From positions 1,302,001 to 1,366,000 of the forward strand of contig NZ_CP120677.1 of NCBI RefSeq assembly GCF_029537395.1: a DNA stretch of 64,000 nt, given 5' to 3'. Both the position numbers and the translations under genes were made by a program. Below, in pieces: positions 33,447-41,947 of the stretch. The first letter of the stretch is position 1; each line of letters begins with the position of its first letter. The DNA comes from Tissierella sp. Yu-01. Lineage in GTDB: Bacteria > Bacillota > Clostridia > Tissierellales > Tissierellaceae. The notes below the pieces were generated by a model that saw only the letters and a list, made by a program, of their open reading frames with translations, was not told the DNA's origin and searched no databases.

Positions 33447-34239
33447 CTTTTCTAAAGAACATTACGACTATCTTAATAGAATTAATAATAAAAAAAGAAA
33501 AATATTAATAACACAATTAGGGGTTTTAATATTTTTCCTTCTATTATGGGAAGTATCGGCACAACTTGGATGGATAGATACATTTCTAACCAGTAGCCCA
33601 TCAGAGATATGGAAACTATTCATCAATTATTTAATTAATGGCCAACTATACTATCATGTAGGTATTTCTCTTTTTGAGACTATGGTAGGATTTGTATTAG
33701 GAACCTTATTAGGCATCATTATAGCCATAGGACTTTGGTGGTCTGACTTTTGGGCAAAAGTGCTAGACCCTTATATGGTTATTTTAAATGCACTTCCAAA
33801 GACAGCTCTGGCACCTATATTCATAATACTCTTCGGTGCTGGCTATAAAGGAATAATTGCCACTGCTATCTCAGTATCTTTAGTAGTTACAATATTAAAT
33901 ATGTTTATTAGCTACAAATCTGTAGATGAAGATAAATTAAGACTTCTTGAAACCTTTGGAGCATCAAAGATGCAAATTTTGAGAAAGGTAATAATCCCAT
34001 CCTCAGTTCCAGATCTAATAAGTACCCTAAAGGTAAATATTGGGCTATCATGGGTTGGTGTTATCGTAGGAGAGTTTCTTGTATCAAAAGCAGGATTAGG
34101 ATATTTGATTGTATATGGTATGCAAGTATTTAAGTTGGATCTTGTAATGATGAATGTTGCTGTTCTCGGATTCTTATCAGCAATAATGTATAAGATCATT
34201 GCATTCATTGAAGGAAAGTTTACTAAATGGCAAAGATAA
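33436..34239 (+). CDS. ABC transporter permease (SsuC/TauC/ThiX type)
   Basis: 267 residues from the ATG at 33436-33438 (GGAG 10 bases upstream; an upstream TTG overlaps the site). About six membrane helices. The inner-membrane transport-system signature appears near residues 160-180 (LETFGASKMQILRKVIIPSSVPDLIS), where the EAA loop contacts the ATPase. It pairs with the preceding ATPase and ends at a terminator. The binding protein of this importer must be encoded elsewhere. Confidence 0.88.
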   Translation: MSNNFSKEHYDYLNRINNKKRKILITQLGVLIFFLLLWEVSAQLGWIDTFLTSSPSEIWKLFINYLINGQLYYHVGISLFETMVGFVLGTLLGIIIAIGLWWSDFWAKVLDPYMVILNALPKTALAPIFIILFGAGYKGIIATAISVSLVVTILNMFISYKSVDEDKLRLLETFGASKMQILRKVIIPSSVPDLISTLKVNIGLSWVGVIVGEFLVSKAGLGYLIVYGMQVFKLDLVMMNVAVLGFLSAIMYKIIAFIEGKFTKWQR

Positions 34240-34261
34240 GGTCTTACGTATGTAAGACCTT
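34238..34261 (+). terminator. Terminator after the ABC permease
   Basis: Perfect 10-base stem AAGGTCTTAC/GTAAGACCTT with a 4-base loop and then ATTTTTT; the first two bases overlap the stop codon. Confidence 0.9.
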
Positions 34262-34266
34262 ATTTT

Positions 34267-34869
34267 TTAATACTCAATTATTTGTACTGTTTCCATAATT
34301 ACTGGTTCCATAGGCATACTATTTCTATCAACCTCTATACCTGCAATTTTATCCACTACATCCATGCCTTCATATACATGACCAAATACTGTATGTTTGT
34401 AGTCTAACCAGAAAGTGCCACCTAACTCTTCATAAGCATCTACAACATCCTTAGGATATCCTTTTTCTTCACCAGCAGCCCTCATCTGATCAATTATATC
34501 CTTTTCAGTTTCTGTCTTTTGAACAATAAAGAACTGGCTGCCATTAGTACCTGGTCCTGCATTGGCCATGGAAAGCGCCCCTCTTATATTTCTATAATTG
34601 ATATCAAATTCATCTTCAAATGATCTACCCCAAATACTTTCTCCACCTCTTCCAGTTCCCTCAGGGTCTCCTCCTTGAATCATGAATTCTTTTATAACTC
34701 TGTGAAAGGCAATACCATCATAGTAGCCATTTTTTGCATGTGTTTTAAAATTCTCAACTGCTTTTGGTGCTATTTCAGGGAAAAACCTTACCTTTATCTC
34801 ACCAAAATTAGTCTTTATTACAGCAACTTCGTCTCCTGCTTTAGGTAAATTTAATTGTTCTAGTGTCAT
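34267..34869 (-). CDS. Cyclophilin-type peptidyl-prolyl isomerase
   Basis: Cytoplasmic cis-trans prolyl isomerase (no signal peptide). 200 residues with the core FHRVIKEFMIQGGDPEGTGRGG (near 55-76; catalytic Arg in FHRV), LSMANAGPGTNGSQFFI (near 98-114) and HTVFGHVYEGMDVVDKIA. GGAGG precedes the ATG. An insertion near 125-150 (DQMRAAGEEKGYPKDVV) makes it longer than minimal bacterial cyclophilins. Monocistronic. Confidence 0.93.
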   Translation of the reverse strand: MTLEQLNLPKAGDEVAVIKTNFGEIKVRFFPEIAPKAVENFKTHAKNGYYDGIAFHRVIKEFMIQGGDPEGTGRGGESIWGRSFEDEFDINYRNIRGALSMANAGPGTNGSQFFIVQKTETEKDIIDQMRAAGEEKGYPKDVVDAYEELGGTFWLDYKHTVFGHVYEGMDVVDKIAGIEVDRNSMPMEPVIMETVQIIEY

Positions 34870-34906
34870 TATATCCTCCTTTAAGTTATTCTTTTGTTAA
34901 TTCTAA

Positions 34907-35590
34907 TCATTTTCCATTAATATTTATTATTTTACCATCCAAAGTGATTTTTGTAACCTTTTGAATAGCATAAAGTTCATTGATAACTTCATCAATGTTC
35001 ATTCCCGTAGGTGTCTTAACTGTAAAGCTTAATTCTATAAAATCATCTTCATCCGTTTCATCACTTTCTATTATACTAATATCTTTAATCGTTATATAGT
35101 ATTTTCCAAATATTGTACCAATATCCCCAACTAGTCCTGGTCTTTCCTTTCCTACTATATGAAATACCTTGGTTAAATTTTTTGAAACCTTCTTCTCAAC
35201 AGAGCCAAGAGCTATTAATGATAGTAAAACTATTCCAGCTGTTATTATTCCACCAAGATAGTAGCCAGCACCAATTGCTAAACCTATTCCAGCGCATACC
35301 CATAAACTAGCAGCAGTGGTTAAACCTTTAATATCATTTCCAGTCCTAATTATGGTTCCAGCGCCTAGAAAACCTATACCACTTACAACCTGGGCAGCAA
35401 GTCTACTTGGATCAGCTTCGCTCCCGAAGGCAAACATAGAGACTAACATTATTAATGTTGAACCAACACTAACTAGAATGTGGGTTCTTAATCCTGCTGG
35501 TCTGTTACTTACTTCCCTCTCGGCTCCTATAGCTCCTCCAATCAGAGCAGATAATAAAAGTCTTATTAATAATTCAAAATTACTTATCAT
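34907..35590 (-). CDS. MgtC/SapB family membrane protein with ACT-like domain
   Basis: 227 residues: four or five membrane helices in the first 135 residues carrying the MgtC signature RLLLSALIGGAIGAERE and AGLRTHILVSVGSTLIMLVS, GIGFLGAGTII; then a cytoplasmic ACT-like domain (about 145-227, VGKERPGLVGDIGTIFGKYYITIKDI). MgtC proteins influence magnesium homeostasis and ATPase activity; the precise role of this one is unknown. It lies 21 bases after the MATE transporter gene in the same direction. Confidence 0.9.
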   Translation of the reverse strand: MISNFELLIRLLLSALIGGAIGAEREVSNRPAGLRTHILVSVGSTLIMLVSMFAFGSEADPSRLAAQVVSGIGFLGAGTIIRTGNDIKGLTTAASLWVCAGIGLAIGAGYYLGGIITAGIVLLSLIALGSVEKKVSKNLTKVFHIVGKERPGLVGDIGTIFGKYYITIKDISIIESDETDEDDFIELSFTVKTPTGMNIDEVINELYAIQKVTKITLDGKIININGK

Positions 35591-35611
35591 AATATCACAC
35601 TCACAATACTA

Positions 35612-36979
35612 TTAGTTATGCAACTGATCAATACTAACTTTTAATGAATTTAATACCAGCCTAAACCAGATAAAAAGAATTATACCTTTGAATATTGAAG
35701 TTATGCTAATGCTCCACCATACTCCTAAGATACCTAATATAGCCTGACTAAGCAAGAAAGCCGTTGGAATTCTTAATGAATTAAATATTACTCCAATAAT
35801 TGTTGGGGGTAGTGTTCGTCCTATACCGTTAAATGCGCCTGCCGTTCCTATCTCTATAGTCATAAAAAATTGTGATAATCCTAAAATTCTAAGGTAGTTA
35901 ATACCTTCCTTTATTGCAATTGGATCATTAGGAACAAAGATAGTAAATAACGGCTCTGCAGCAAAAATAAGTAATAGTGTAGCAAAAAGCCCAATACTAC
36001 CTAGAATTTGTAATCCTTGATAATATCCATCCTTGATTCTATCGTACAACTTAGCACCATAATTTTGACCTACAAAAGCTGATATGGCTGAGGAAAATCC
36101 TTCTGATGTCATCCAGGATATTGATTCAATCTGTGATCCTATGCTTTGAACTGCAACTGGAATTGGACCAAAACCTGCAACTATTTTTGTTATAAACATA
36201 CTGATTACTGCGTGCAAGCCAGTCTGTATAAATGGTGGTATCCCTATTTTCGTTATCTTATATAATATACTTTTATCAGGTTTACTGAATAAATTCACAT
36301 GTGAATATATTGTTTTATTTGCTTTACCTAATATTATAAATATTAATGTTACTATAAATTGTGACATAATAGTTGCTAAAGCTGCGCCCTTTATTCCAAG
36401 AGCAGGAATTGGACCTACTCCAAATATAAGTATTGGATCAAGTATGATATTAGCAACCAAACCAATAGTGTTAATTTTAAATGGGGTTACACTATTCCCA
36501 GTACTATTTAATGTAGTAGAAAAAATTGGGTTGAGGAAATGAAAGAAAATTCCCGAAGCAATTATTGTTAGGTATTCCAAGGCCATAGCTATAACATCTA
36601 AATCCTTCAAATCAAAGAATCCTATCAACATATTTTTAAATACCAATAGGAATATCGAATATACTATTGCAATAAATATATTAAGCTGGAAGCCGTTAGA
36701 GATATAAGTTTTTGCACCTTCTATATCCCCTCTACCATAACAATGGGCAACATTAACACCAACGCCTATTTGAGCTATCATTATTAATGATGCTCCAAAC
36801 CACATAAAAAAACCAGCAGTACCAGCGGCTGCAACAGCATTAGTGCTAAGCCTCCCCAGCCACATGATATCCGTAAGATTATAAGCCATCTGTATAAATG
36901 AAGTTCCCATAATTGGTAAAGCTAATTTAACAAGTGTAATTCGAATTTTTCCTTCTGTCAAATTTAAGTTATTGTTCAT
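35612..36979 (-). CDS. MATE family efflux transporter
   Basis: Cation-coupled multidrug/metabolite exporter of 455 residues with about twelve membrane helices in two MatE halves (LALPIMGTSFIQMAYNLTDIMWLGRLS near 14-40; second half from about 240, KIGIPPFIQTGLHAVISMFI). GGAG lies before the ATG. Substrate unknown. It probably shares a transcript with the mgtC-like gene 21 bases downstream. Confidence 0.92.
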   Translation of the reverse strand: MNNNLNLTEGKIRITLVKLALPIMGTSFIQMAYNLTDIMWLGRLSTNAVAAAGTAGFFMWFGASLIMIAQIGVGVNVAHCYGRGDIEGAKTYISNGFQLNIFIAIVYSIFLLVFKNMLIGFFDLKDLDVIAMALEYLTIIASGIFFHFLNPIFSTTLNSTGNSVTPFKINTIGLVANIILDPILIFGVGPIPALGIKGAALATIMSQFIVTLIFIILGKANKTIYSHVNLFSKPDKSILYKITKIGIPPFIQTGLHAVISMFITKIVAGFGPIPVAVQSIGSQIESISWMTSEGFSSAISAFVGQNYGAKLYDRIKDGYYQGLQILGSIGLFATLLLIFAAEPLFTIFVPNDPIAIKEGINYLRILGLSQFFMTIEIGTAGAFNGIGRTLPPTIIGVIFNSLRIPTAFLLSQAILGILGVWWSISITSIFKGIILFIWFRLVLNSLKVSIDQLHN

Positions 36980-36999
36980 GTTCTATTTCTCCATTCAGC

Positions 37000-37031
37000 A
37001 AAAAATCGTCTCATATTGAGGCGATTTTTTT
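37000..37031 (-). terminator. Terminator after the nitroreductase gene
   Basis: AAAAAATCGTCTCA and TGAGGCGATTTTTT form a 14-base stem with one G-U-type pair and a 3-base loop; the T-run lies on the minus-strand 3' side. Confidence 0.85.
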
Positions 37032-37040
37032 AGTATTAAA

Positions 37041-37550
37041 TTACCATTTATCATAATGTATTTTATTTGCATCATATCTATCCTTAGGACTTTTATCCTC
37101 TAGTTTGTTACCTACTACCACTAATCCTACAGGTATTATATTATCTGGTATATCTAACAGCTCCCTGGTTTTATCCACTAAGCCTTCTCCACCATATATT
37201 CCACACCATACAGCTCCTAAACCAATTCCATGGGCAGCTAATAGTATATTTTGAATTGAAGCTGAGCAATCCTCTATTAAAAAACCTAAGCTTCCCTGCT
37301 TTTGTGTATTTCCACAAACTAGTATGACAAATCCAGCATTATCTATCATTTTAGCATATGGATGATAAGCTTTTATTCCCTTAAGTACTTCAATATCTCT
37401 TATAACTACAAATTCCCAGGGCTGTGTATTATGAGCAGTTGGCGACTGAAAACCAGCCTTTAGAATTAACTCTTCTTGTTCTTTTGTAATTGGTACGCCT
37501 GTAAATTTCCTAATACTTCTTCTTGTCATTATGACATCGATTATATCCAT
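37041..37550 (-). CDS. Nitroreductase family protein
   Basis: FMN-dependent NAD(P)H oxidoreductase of 169 residues: IMTRRSIRKFTGVPI (FMN phosphate site, near 7-21), SPTAHNTQPWEFVVI (near 36-50), AAHGIGLGAVWCGIYGG (near 106-122). GAGGAGAG precedes the ATG. It lies 15 bases after the hemolysin-III-type gene. Physiological substrate unknown. Confidence 0.9.
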   Translation of the reverse strand: MDIIDVIMTRRSIRKFTGVPITKEQEELILKAGFQSPTAHNTQPWEFVVIRDIEVLKGIKAYHPYAKMIDNAGFVILVCGNTQKQGSLGFLIEDCSASIQNILLAAHGIGLGAVWCGIYGGEGLVDKTRELLDIPDNIIPVGLVVVGNKLEDKSPKDRYDANKIHYDKW

Positions 37551-37565
37551 TTTATCTCTCCTCTA

Positions 37566-38207
37566 CTATGCTAAATAAAATACTATTCCCAAGAAATGAG
37601 TTATACTTGCAGCCAGTACAAATACATGCCAAATTGCATGATTATATGGTATTTTCTTTACTCCATAAAATATAGTCCCAATAGTATATAAGAGGCCACC
37701 CGCTAGAATCCAGTAGAAAAAGTGTATATCAGTAGCATTAATTATCGCTTTGATTGGGATGATTGCAAGCCATCCCATTCCTATATATAGAATCAAAGAC
37801 AATGCTTTGTACTTATCAAATTTATTGTAAGTACAAATTTTAAATACTACACCAAAAATAGCTATTGCCCATATGCCAACAAGCATTATAATTCTTAAAG
37901 TACCACTTAGCGTTAGTAAAACTATTGGTGTATATGTTCCAGCAATAAATAAGAAAATAGACGAATGATCAAATACCCGTAATATCTTTTTAACCTTTTC
38001 AATTGTAAGACTATGATATAGGGTTGATGATAAAAACATCATTATTACACAGACTCCATATATGCTAAAACCAACAATAGATGGCACATTGCCCTTCTTA
38101 ATTGCAAAAACTAATAATAAAGTAAGAGCTACGATACCAAATATCACTCCAATTCCATGAGTTACTCCATTCAGTATTTCTTCCTTTTTAGTGTACTTCT
38201 TAGCCAT
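37566..38207 (-). CDS. Hemolysin III family (PAQR/YqfA-type) membrane protein
   Basis: 213 residues from the ATG at 38205-38207 (GAAAGGAG 6 bases upstream; the longer frame starts before that site). Seven hydrophobic helices, with the family residues NGVTHGIGVIFGI (near 12-24), STLYHSLT (near 65) and a C-terminal HAIWHVFVLAASITHFLGI, whose histidines match the metal site of PAQR proteins. Role in bacteria is not settled; membrane homeostasis has been proposed. Downstream nitroreductase is probably cotranscribed. Confidence 0.9.
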   Translation of the reverse strand: MAKKYTKKEEILNGVTHGIGVIFGIVALTLLLVFAIKKGNVPSIVGFSIYGVCVIMMFLSSTLYHSLTIEKVKKILRVFDHSSIFLFIAGTYTPIVLLTLSGTLRIIMLVGIWAIAIFGVVFKICTYNKFDKYKALSLILYIGMGWLAIIPIKAIINATDIHFFYWILAGGLLYTIGTIFYGVKKIPYNHAIWHVFVLAASITHFLGIVFYLA

Positions 38208-38224
38208 TTTCTTACTCCTTTCAT

Positions 38225-38265
38225 AACACAATTCATACCCTCCCAATGAAATATATAAAAATCAA
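38225..38265 (+). repeat. Dispersed intergenic repeat, TACCCTYCCAAT family, copy 2
   Basis: Same pattern as 2629-2668 (ACAATTCATACCCTCCCAAT). It lies directly before the repeat cluster at 38298-38425. Confidence 0.55.
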
Positions 38266-38297
38266 AGATTTTCGATATTTCTATTGTTGGGCACACA

Positions 38298-38425
38298 GCA
38301 ATTCACAGTTCACAATTCCTAGTTCACAATTGAAAACAGGAGATCCCTCCACTTCGGTCGGGATGACATTCTATTTTTCCGTTGTTCACTGTCCATTGTT
38401 CACTATTACCTATTACCTCTTGCCT
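38298..38425. repeat. Cluster of simple TTCAC/TTAC-type repeats
   Basis: Between the hemolysin-III gene and map, short imperfect words recur: ATTCACAGTTCACAATTCCTAGTTCACAATT, then TTGTTCACTGTCCATTGTTCACTATTACCTATTACCTCTTGCC. A CHPERSEGS-type palindrome at 38340-38369 lies in the middle. No coding potential; an open frame across it is spurious. Confidence 0.6.
38340..38369 (-). repeat. CHPERSEGS-type dispersed palindromic repeat, variant
   Basis: The minus strand reads GTCATCCCGACCGAAGTGG and then AGGGATCTC, the same framework as the copy at 59482-59512 (GTCATCCCGAGCGTAGCGAG, GGATCTC) with a different centre. Confidence 0.75.
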
Positions 38426-38426
38426 A

Positions 38427-39185
38427 TTATCTTTCCTCTCCTTGATCTGTAATTATAAGTGGTCCATCCTTTGTTATTGCTATTGTGTGTTCATACTGTG
38501 CTGATAACTTTCCATCCAGTGTCCTAGCAGTCCATTGATTATCATCAATCTTTAACCTAAATGTACCTACATTTATCATAGGCTCAATTGTTATAACCAT
38601 ACCCTCAGTAAGTCTTACGCCTCTTCCTGGGTTACCATAGTGCGGAACCTGTGGATCTTCATGCATAGACTTCCCAATTCCGTGACCAACGAAATCTCTG
38701 ACAACAGAAAAACCATTGGATTCTACAAATTTTTGAATAGCATTTGAAATATCTCCAATTCTATTCCCTATTACAGCTTTCTCAATACCAATGTATAGAG
38801 ATTTTCTAGTTATATCTAGTAGTTTTTTTGCCTCTTCTGTAATATCTCCAACAGCATAACTCCAAGCTGAATCGGCTAGCCAACCATCTAAATCTACTAC
38901 CATATCTATCGTTACAATATCTCCGTCCTTTAATAACTCTTCCCTAGGGAAACCATGACAAATCTCATCATTTACTGATGCACATGTAGCATACTTATAT
39001 CCATGATATCCTTTTTGAGCAGCTATTGCACCTCTTTTAGCTAAGTAATCATCTACAAATCTATCTATATCCATAGTAGATATACCTGGTCTTATAATCT
39101 TCGCAATTTCCTTATGAACATCTGCCAATATTTCTCCAGCTTTTTTCATCTTTTGAATTTCTTCTTCGGTTTTAATGATAATCAT
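38427..39185 (-). CDS. map: Type I methionine aminopeptidase
   Basis: Removes the initiator Met from nascent proteins; dinuclear metal enzyme. 252 residues, with the conserved metal ligands in context: CASVNDEICHGFP (His near 79), TIDMVVDLDGWLADSAW (two Asp), GHGIGKSMHEDPQVPHYG (His near 170), TIEPMINVG (Glu) and AQYEHTIAITKDGP (Glu near 233). GGAAGG precedes the ATG. The gene is not in a ribosomal-protein operon, so it may be a second copy. Confidence 0.95.
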   Translation of the reverse strand: MIIIKTEEEIQKMKKAGEILADVHKEIAKIIRPGISTMDIDRFVDDYLAKRGAIAAQKGYHGYKYATCASVNDEICHGFPREELLKDGDIVTIDMVVDLDGWLADSAWSYAVGDITEEAKKLLDITRKSLYIGIEKAVIGNRIGDISNAIQKFVESNGFSVVRDFVGHGIGKSMHEDPQVPHYGNPGRGVRLTEGMVITIEPMINVGTFRLKIDDNQWTARTLDGKLSAQYEHTIAITKDGPLIITDQGEER

Positions 39186-39204
39186 TTATACAATTCCTTC
39201 CTTC

Positions 39205-40134
39205 CTAATATTCATTATTTTTTTCTATAATATTCCTAAATTCTTCCTCATCATATAGATTATAAAAATCTTTATCCTTCTCAACCCATCTTATAAGACT
39301 GGGATTTAATATTAGCGCTTTTCTTATATCTTTTATAGCGTGTTCAACCTCATTCAATATAGAATATGAGCAAGCTCTATTGTAATATAAATCATGTGCT
39401 TCTGGATTATTGCAAATACCTTCTGAAAGGATCTTTATAGATTTTATATATTCCTTATCCTCAATATAAATAGCAGATAAGTTTAGATAAGTATAATGGT
39501 AATTAGGATTACACTCCTTAGATTTATTATAGTATTCAATTGCATCCTTGTGTTTACCTAATCTTTTATATACAACTCCCATATTAAATAGTGATTTATA
39601 AAATTTATTATTTATATCAATGCTCTTTTTTATCATTTTATAAGCCAACTCATATTCTCCCATTTCTTCATATAGTGACCCTATATTGTTATAGGTTATA
39701 AAGTCGTCTAGACTATGGTCTAATACCTTATAAAAATATTCAAGAGCCTTGTTCTTATCCCCTTGGACATCATAAATGGTAGCTATATTATAGTATGCCT
39801 TGCTCAGATTCGGCTTTAATTTAATTGCCTTATTATACAAAGCTATGGCTTTTTCAGTGTTATGTCTTAGCTCTTCTACTAAAGCCATATTAAAATAGGC
39901 CTCATAATTATTTGAATCTAATTCTATTATTTTATTATATACTTCAATTGAATCACTTAATCTATCTAATTCTTCATAGATTATAGCAATATTAAATAAT
40001 AGTATAATAGTTTCTTCTTTAGATCCTTCATAAGACAAGGCCTTCTCATAAAATTTAATAGCCTTTTCCTTATTCTCATTTATATAAAAGTTTTCTGCTA
40101 ATAATATATAGTTGTTTCTTTTATAGCTTCTCAT
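39205..40134 (-). CDS. TPR-repeat protein
   Basis: 309 residues from the ATG at 40132-40134 (GAGGTG 4 bases upstream). No signal peptide; eight or so tetratricopeptide repeats fill the protein, each with the W/Y-N-A-Y-P-like spacing (SIEVYNKIIELDSNNYEAYFNMALVEE; AIALYNKAIKLKPNLSKAYYNIATIYD; DAIEYYNKSKECNPNYHYTYLNL). A scaffold for protein contacts; partner unknown. It lies 19 bases upstream of map in the same direction. Confidence 0.9.
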   Translation of the reverse strand: MRSYKRNNYILLAENFYINENKEKAIKFYEKALSYEGSKEETIILLFNIAIIYEELDRLSDSIEVYNKIIELDSNNYEAYFNMALVEELRHNTEKAIALYNKAIKLKPNLSKAYYNIATIYDVQGDKNKALEYFYKVLDHSLDDFITYNNIGSLYEEMGEYELAYKMIKKSIDINNKFYKSLFNMGVVYKRLGKHKDAIEYYNKSKECNPNYHYTYLNLSAIYIEDKEYIKSIKILSEGICNNPEAHDLYYNRACSYSILNEVEHAIKDIRKALILNPSLIRWVEKDKDFYNLYDEEEFRNIIEKNNEY

Positions 40135-40184
40135 TCTGCACCTCACTATTTAAAGTCTATCATAAACTAAGACTTTATAAAATG

Positions 40185-40214
40185 AATAAAAGTAGAGATT
40201 TCTCTACTTTTATT
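40185..40214 (-). terminator. Terminator after the large nitroreductase-like gene
   Basis: Perfect 14-base stem AATAAAAGTAGAGA/TCTCTACTTTTATT with a 2-base loop, 22 bases after the stop. Confidence 0.85.
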
Positions 40215-40236
40215 AGTTTATTGAAAGTTTTGTATA

Positions 40237-41052
40237 CTAAAGCTGGTATTCCGCTATATATTTATAATTAGTATTTCCTTCGTGAATGAAACCATCTAAC
40301 AACGACCATTTATGTCTAGTTCCTTGTAATTCTTGCAATGCTTCAAAATAATACATCGCGATACCTGCATCTATTAGTGGTGGATTTTTGCCTTCTTCAT
40401 ATTTAACTAATAAATGTACTTTATCTTCAGTAACAATAAATCTCCATGGTTGCCTATTTTTAATGGATGGTGCAAATCTCAAATAGTAGAATGTATCTGC
40501 TAATCCTCTCTGCTCCAGGTACTCTAAGGTTATTCGTTTTTCCAATACCTTATCATATACTAATTCTTCAACACCCATTCTTTCACTGAAAGGTTTTTTA
40601 ATAAGAGGGTTACCTCTCTTTGGATATCCAAAAGCCAGAATAAAGTTTATTTCATTTGTTGAATCTCCAAACAATTCTTTTCTCTTACTCTTATCAACAT
40701 CATATACACTTACCCAACATGTATCTAACTCTAATTCTATCAACTTAGTAACAAGCTTTTCCATATAGTATGCACTAAATATAACTGTTTTATCGTCCTT
40801 GTCTTTTAAGTCTACTGCAATATAATGTGGACTTTCAACCATTACTCCAGAATAACCAGCTAAACCTTCTAGGCCATCGTAGATATTTTCTCCATTTTCG
40901 TATAGTTTGAATTCAAAACCGCCTTCTGAATATTCCTTTTCTAGTTCTTTTAATATAATCTTTATCTGATCAAGAATCTCGGAATTTACATTTCTATTTT
41001 TTTTGAAATCCCTAACTGATCTCCTATCCATTAAGAAGTTGTTAATACGCAT
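40237..41052 (-). CDS. Nitroreductase-fold protein (two-lobed, TM-nitroreductase type)
   Basis: 271 residues, longer than single-domain nitroreductases: FLMDRRSVRDFKKNRNVN at the N-terminus (FMN site), a middle part with LAGYSGVMVESPHYIAVDLKDK and LELDTCWVSVYD, and a C-terminal repeat of the fold with RFAPSIKNRQPWRFIV, the second FMN-contacting motif. This is the layout of the putative nitroreductase group in Clostridia. Substrate unknown. GGAGGGGG lies before the ATG. Confidence 0.82.
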   Translation of the reverse strand: MRINNFLMDRRSVRDFKKNRNVNSEILDQIKIILKELEKEYSEGGFEFKLYENGENIYDGLEGLAGYSGVMVESPHYIAVDLKDKDDKTVIFSAYYMEKLVTKLIELELDTCWVSVYDVDKSKRKELFGDSTNEINFILAFGYPKRGNPLIKKPFSERMGVEELVYDKVLEKRITLEYLEQRGLADTFYYLRFAPSIKNRQPWRFIVTEDKVHLLVKYEEGKNPPLIDAGIAMYYFEALQELQGTRHKWSLLDGFIHEGNTNYKYIAEYQL

Positions 41053-41100
41053 TCATATTCCCCCTCCAACTGGTTTATTAATATTATTATACCCTTATAT

Positions 41101-41658
41101 TTAACTAATCCCTAATAATAATGCAATTTCCTCAATAATTTTTAATAAATACATATGGACCATTATTGAACAGCCTACCCCTAGGATTAAACCAGCTGCA
41201 ACATCTGTAGGATAGTGTACTCCTAAATATACTCTTGATATCGCTATTATTAGAGCTAATATAAACACTACAATTGAAAACTTTGGCATATTTATCGCTA
41301 ATGTTGTAGCAAGAGAAAAGCTTGCTGTAGTATGCCCTGAAGGGAATGAATAATCAGATAAATCAATTCCAAAAGTATTTAAATGTTCGATTATTTTATA
41401 TGGTCTTTCTCTACTCAATAGCATCTTTAAACTGTGAACTATTATTTGACTAATACATAGAGCTAATAAGGCTTCTAACCCTATTATTTTATTCGCAGTA
41501 CTACCAAATATAACTAAAGATAAGGTGAACACAGTTATAAAAATTGCCCCTCCTAAATCTGTAACTCTATACATAAAAATATCTAAGTACTTATTCTTAA
41601 TTCTAGAGTTAAGAAGATTAATAAAATAATCATCAAAATTCTTTAATTGTTTTTTCAT
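41101..41658 (-). CDS. PAP2-family phosphatase (undecaprenyl-diphosphatase-like)
   Basis: Membrane phosphatase of 185 residues from the ATG at 41656-41658 (GAGGTG 6 bases upstream). The three acid-phosphatase motifs are intact: KMLLSRERPYK (KX6RP), SFPSGHTTASF (PSGH) and SRVYLGVHYPTDVAAG (SRX5HX3D). Five or six membrane helices. Likely recycles undecaprenyl pyrophosphate or dephosphorylates phosphatidate; the sequence alone does not decide. Confidence 0.88.
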   Translation of the reverse strand: MKKQLKNFDDYFINLLNSRIKNKYLDIFMYRVTDLGGAIFITVFTLSLVIFGSTANKIIGLEALLALCISQIIVHSLKMLLSRERPYKIIEHLNTFGIDLSDYSFPSGHTTASFSLATTLAINMPKFSIVVFILALIIAISRVYLGVHYPTDVAAGLILGVGCSIMVHMYLLKIIEEIALLLGIS

Positions 41659-41693
41659 ATAGTTCACCTCATTGCTAAGACAGATTTAACCTC

Positions 41694-41745
41694 ATTTAAG
41701 CATTAGAAGAAATTGCGTAGCAATTTCATCACACAGCTGCAATGA
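41694..41745 (+). repeat. Dispersed repeat, AAATTGCnTAG family, copy C
   Basis: The most regular copy: GAAATTGC-GTA-GCAATTTC is a perfect 8-base inverted repeat, followed by ATCACACAGCTGCAATGA. It lies in the 289-base gap between the PAP2 and helicase genes; the rest of that gap shows only AT-rich leader. Confidence 0.7.
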
Positions 41746-41947
41746 AGTAAGAGCTTAATACTCATTACATACTGATTTAAAATAAAACCCGATCAATTTG
41801 ATAAACAGGAAAATATATAACTTCATTATAATATATTATTACCCTTAAATCTACATTTAGTTGTTGATTTATTTATGCTAGAATAGTAGTAGATAAATAG
41901 TCAAGGACCTAGGGTTATAGGTTAACGCATATATTGGAGGAATTATT

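Noticed and set aside
38298-38425. Possible CRISPR-like array of short repeats
   Set aside because: The words are short, irregular and without unique equal-length spacers; no cas genes are present.
38246-38452. 68-codon plus-strand open frame before map
   Set aside because: It runs through the dispersed repeat cluster; its residues are just translated repeats (for example GDPSTSVGMT), with no ribosome site.
37041-41052. Two nitroreductase genes as parts of a cobalamin lower-ligand (BluB) system
   Set aside because: Neither shows convincing BluB features and both lie outside the cobalamin operon; they look like general flavin reductases.
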